DNA from: Paulownia fortunei
Lineage: Eukaryota; Streptophyta; Magnoliopsida; Lamiales; Paulowniaceae
Assembly: GCA_019321725.1 (NCBI GenBank)
Contig: CM033122.1
Coordinates: forward strand, 1,550,001 to 1,614,000
DNA: 64,000 bases
Direction: 5' to 3'
The position numbers and the translations under genes were made by a program. This document shows positions 60,324-64,000 of the stretch, piece after piece (within the stretch, counting starts at the first letter, position 1; every line of letters begins with the position of its first letter). The notes beneath the pieces were generated by a model that saw only the letters and a program-made list of their open reading frames with translations, searched no databases and had not been told where the DNA came from.

Positions 60324-62810
60324 TTTGAAGCTGCGTATTAATGTATTAATATACGATGTATGTATACTTGAGAAGATGATATAGTAGGTAGGTAGTATCC
60401 TATGTGCGATCCCAGGCATCGCTGATCCATAGGCCTAGCCTGTACTTAAATTAATGGAATCTTAGTCTTAATAATAATTTAAATAATGTATTAGTATACA
60501 ATTAAAATCTGAACCGATGTACTGTATTGTCCTCTGCAGCAAGGTTTATTTTTTAATCTCATTTTGTAGCAAAGTATGAAGTTATATAATTGATTTGAAG
60601 CAAATGGCCTTTAATAAAATTTAAAGTGACAGTGAGAGCTGAAAAGGGAGTGGTGGGTGGATCAAAGAATAGTTTAGCATTTTTTTTTTTTAACATTAAT
60701 TGTGTAGTGCTGCATTTTTATCAGTAATCACATGCCTGATACCTCTTCTGCCACCTCTCATGGATCATCCATATTATCAAACACTATTTTCTTTTTGCAA
60801 TTCATTTCTTGAGAATAAAAGGGTATGATATTGGACAAGGTTCTTCAATGTGTTCTTGAATTTCGTTATTTAGGACACTAGATGAGTCGATATTTTTAAG
60901 AATACAAGGTATTTGCAAATGTTACCGTATTTTAAGTTCCACGACTTGGGTTTTTGTAATTACTGAGTTTCATAGAAACCTAGTGCAGTGAATTCTTGTC
61001 ATTTTACTATTCAAATATTAATTTTTTTTTCCTAGTCATATGAATTTCAACTCCAAAATTCTAATTATCATGCTTGCACACATGAAATAAATACATAGAT
61101 GATAGTCCCAACACTTACCCTTCTAGTTTGGTACATATGAAAGGACGTGTGTACCGCAACCCATGGGAGAGTCATCGCCCATGGGATCAAGAATCATTAT
61201 TTAAATCTAGTCGACTAGTAAAAATATTATCAGATCCTATTGTACTTTGGCCCTGTATATCTATCTTCACCGTTACTCCAAATTAACAAAAAACTGAAAA
61301 AAAATATTACATTTAAATCTTGGAGTTCCCTGCATTGTAAATGGCTTGAATAATAAAAAATAGTGAGACAAATTAGGAGACATTTTTATATTCAATAGTT
61401 GAAGATAATGGGTTCCCATGCATGAGGGATATTTCCATGTTCATTGTAAAGTGTCTGTCTCCAATCCTCCACCACGTTACTGACAATTGGCCTGTGCTCT
61501 TCTTTTCTAGTATGTTTTTCCCCCCATAAATTGATTTACATATAAATACTACTCAACAACGTAAATTCATCATGTTTAATTAATACAAAAATCAGTTATT
61601 CGAAATTTATAGGAGTTAAAAGCCAACGGGCGGGAAATTGTGTATTTGTTATGGCTTACTGGCTCCTAGAGTAGTACTTCAAGTGTTTCAGAGGACGAGG
61701 AAATAGTGTAATTGTTAAGGATATGAGGTATTTATTAATTGTTCAAAAAAGATTATAATTGATAGAATCTCTTGTATGCTTAAAACATTAAACTCCCTAA
61801 ATTATTATTGGATCCATTATATAGATGTACACAGTGTTTGTGGCAATAGTCTCATCTTTATGGCATCCTTTTCGACTCGAATTTGTGATTTCTTTGACCA
61901 CTTAATGGTTTTTCTTTGGGCACCATGATCGTTTCTTGATTCTTGAAGCATCAAACCAGCACGGAGTATTAAAACAGTGTAAGAACACACCTTATGAATA
62001 AATAACTTAAATTCAATAACCATTAAATCTAGAGCCAACTCATGGTCAACCGTCGAATTGAGACCATACTAATGCTTTGACCTAAAGGATCTCATGGTGC
62101 TAGCCCAATTACAATGGCAGAGCTAGGGAAGTAGCAGGGACAGCCCCCACCACCATTCTCTCCCCTTAACTCTATAAAATCTATAAAAATTTAATTTAGT
62201 ATAAATTATATATATAATTTATTCAATTTTAAAAACTTACCTCCCTTAAAAAAATTAAGAATATCTCTCTATTTATTATTTTTTTTAAAAAACTCAATCT
62301 CCTTCCTCCCCCTCCCATTTAAGTTTCCTGGCTCCAGCCTACAAGCACTTTAGTTTTTGTTCTGATGATCGTACCAACAGCAATTGGAACACATTTCACT
62401 AAACAATGATCCAATAAAAAGGAAACATTTTCCTCCCACATAAACACCCATACCCGGAGGGGTTTAAAAATTTGAAAAACACTAACCAAGCTTGAAAGTT
62501 TCAGATATAATGATGAAATTTCTGCGTTGATTTTGGGACTTGAGAGTTTAGCTGGTGAACCACATGAACAAAGGTTTCATTTACCATATTGATGAAGCGG
62601 CCAATGTGTATGCATAGTTTTGCAACCATATTCATCGAATTGTTGTTCACACTGCTATCAAAAAAATGAGTGCAATGTACCATAAAGAATGTAGAAAAAG
62701 GGCTCTTCACAAAATGAGTGCTAAACCCAGTTTCTGGGTTGCGTGTACACAAACAAGCGTGCGTATTCATGCACTCATCTTCGTTTGTGCGCGCGTGCAT
62801 TTTGTTCATG

Positions 62811-62818
<8 letters not shown>

Positions 62819-62855
<37 letters not shown>

Positions 62856-62890
62856 TGTACGGATTTCACGGGACAAGGGTGCAGCGGGGA

Positions 62891-62931
<41 letters not shown>

Positions 62932-62970
62932 TATGGATTTCACGGGACAAGGGTGCAGCGGGGAAGGAGG
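62819..62970. repeat. 74-bp tandem duplication containing (GA)n
   Basis: A (GA)n run followed by a unique 40-base segment (GTGTACGGATTTCACG... at 62855) repeats at 62929 with one change (GTGTAT). Each copy again ends in GCAGCGGGGAAGGA. Apparent proteins here, poly-(Arg-Glu) on plus and poly-(Ser-Leu) on minus, are artefacts of the repeat. Confidence 0.9.
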
Positions 62971-63892
62971 GCTTGGGATGGATGGGAGACACAGAGACAC
63001 TGTACCATTAACCTTCCCACCATCTCACGTGGCCCTCACATTGCCCACTAATACACCCATTAAGAAATTCAATACAATCAGTAGCAGTTTGGTGGTTGGT
63101 GATTAAGTCCACATGTAGAGAAACCTCTTCAACTCCCAAAATTCATTGAACTAAGGGTATACCTACCTACGTGCATTTGGCTCTTTTTTACAGTATATTT
63201 GGAAGCACAGGCAGCATACATGCACAAGTAATAATACCAAGGCTGTCATCAAGAATGCCTTATGGCATGCGATACTCTTTTTACCAATGAAAGCCAATCA
63301 AAATTCGTAGCAGAAGAAACTTGAGAGTGTTACATTAACCCTTTAACATAATTAATAAAAGAGGCAATGTAATGAAGGAGTGAGTTTTGAGGGGGCAAGA
63401 GAAATATGATAAGTGAGATGAAATCTAAAGTCCAATCAAGCAATATTGGTTATACAATTTACTAGATAAAAATGGAAGACACTGATTCCATAAGAACCCA
63501 TGATCCATCAAAAAAATTTCTTCTTCAACCTTTAAGATTTAATCTGTTATCGCGGCACGCAGAGACTTAGTTCTGAAATAAGAAGGAAACCATACATAAG
63601 GAATGAAGCCACATGCCAAATTGCAACTCAGGCAATTCAAAGCCAATTCATCCCAAAGACAAAAACCAATCAAGGTATAATAAACACAGAACGGACCATC
63701 ATTGCAAGCTTACACAATCAAAAGAAATTAATTGTATAATTCCCTCTTTCATCACAAGAAGTATTACATTGCTATAACCACAAAAGTAACAAATAAATAG
63801 CAGCCTTTTGTTTTTTTAGAAATTTTGAAGATAACAACTGACTGAGACATGAACAGCTCACAGATAGAGCCACAAGGTTTCTGATTTGCATG

Positions 63893-64000
63893 CTAATTCC
63901 CACTTCTTGTCTCACCCAAAAAACGGGAGTTGCTAACTCCCAAGCTTTCCTGATGACTATAGGGGTTAACAGTTAGCACTGACCGATAGACAGGAAATAC
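63893..64000 (-). CDS. Possible C-terminal end of an unidentified gene (partial)
   Basis: From the window edge a minus-strand frame runs 35 codons to TAG at 63895-63893. It starts VFPVYRSVLTVNPYS and ends FLGETRSGN. Base composition is more coding-like than the flanks. After the stop, the minus strand continues as T-rich sequence with TGTAA-type poly(A)-like signals near 63770, as expected of a 3' UTR. No family is recognised, and the stretch is too short to be sure. Confidence 0.35.
   Translation of the reverse strand, partial: VFPVYRSVLTVNPYSHQESLGVSNSRFLGETRSGN

Larger units (their letters stand above)
58345..63892. other. Intergenic region right of the GATA gene
   Basis: The GATA 3' UTR probably ends in the first few hundred bases; AATAAA occurs near 58763. 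No recognisable gene follows. A 99-codon frame at 59965-60264 begins with TTG and matches no family. Other content is a G-quadruplex-like run at 60289-60323 and a duplicated (GA)n block at 62819-62970. The last ~120 bases before 63893 look like the 3' UTR of the minus-strand gene entering from the right. Confidence 0.5.

Noticed and set aside
62501..63106. Long frames on both strands near the right end
   Set aside because: They owe their length to (GA)n repeats read as Arg-Glu or Ser-Leu.
1..64000. tRNA, rRNA, CRISPR or bacterial-type operon signals
   Set aside because: Box-B-like sequences occur only within SINE-like elements or without a matching A box and cloverleaf. No rRNA or spaced repeat array was seen.

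Overview
This is a window of AT-rich nuclear DNA from a flowering plant, almost certainly a eudicot. The evidence is long microsatellite-rich intergenic stretches, spliced genes with plant GT-AG introns, and plant-specific families: DUF1677, class III HD-ZIP, A-type GATA factors and a CLE-receptor-like LRR kinase. There are no bacterial operons, phage or CRISPR arrays. The species cannot be fixed from sequence alone.

Layout from left to right. 1-2380 is intergenic. 2381-2965 (+) is a single-exon DUF1677 gene. 7853-8305 (+) is a second, diverged DUF1677 copy whose first exon is missing or unrecognised. 8306-17400 is gene-poor and carries an approximately 260-bp tandem repeat in five copies. 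18044-21403 (+) is a two-exon LRR receptor-like pseudokinase of the SKM1 type, with a 5' UTR intron and a short upstream ORF. 21404-29599 is intergenic, with a SINE-like element and a hAT-like MITE. 29600-36546 (-) is a complete 18-exon class III HD-ZIP gene, closest to ATHB8, with the miR165/166 target split across an intron and one GC-AG intron. 43190-47702 (-) is a complete 10-exon TMX2-like thioredoxin-related transmembrane protein gene. 47703-56720 is intergenic, with a dense cluster of CACGTG boxes. 56721-58344 (+) is a two-exon GATA factor of the GATA9/GATA12 type. At the right edge, the last codons of a further minus-strand gene may enter the window.

The gene set is informative as a neighbourhood. 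From memory of the Arabidopsis map, DUF1677 lies beside SKM1 (At2g25780/At2g25790), ATHB8 beside GATA9 (At4g32880/At4g32890), and GATA12 beside a DUF1677 gene (At5g25830/At5g25840). The window therefore looks like one block that in Arabidopsis is split among duplicated, fractionated segments. This was not computed here. HB8 (procambium and xylem patterning) and the SKM1-like receptor (peptide perception) are developmental regulators, but nothing shows that the genes act together.

All exon structures were assembled by hand from splice consensus, reading-frame continuity and remembered family sequence. No novel multi-gene system is evident. The most unusual signals are the tandem-repeat array, the CACGTG cluster, orphan TGGGCC clusters, the GC-AG intron, and the start problem of the second DUF1677 gene.
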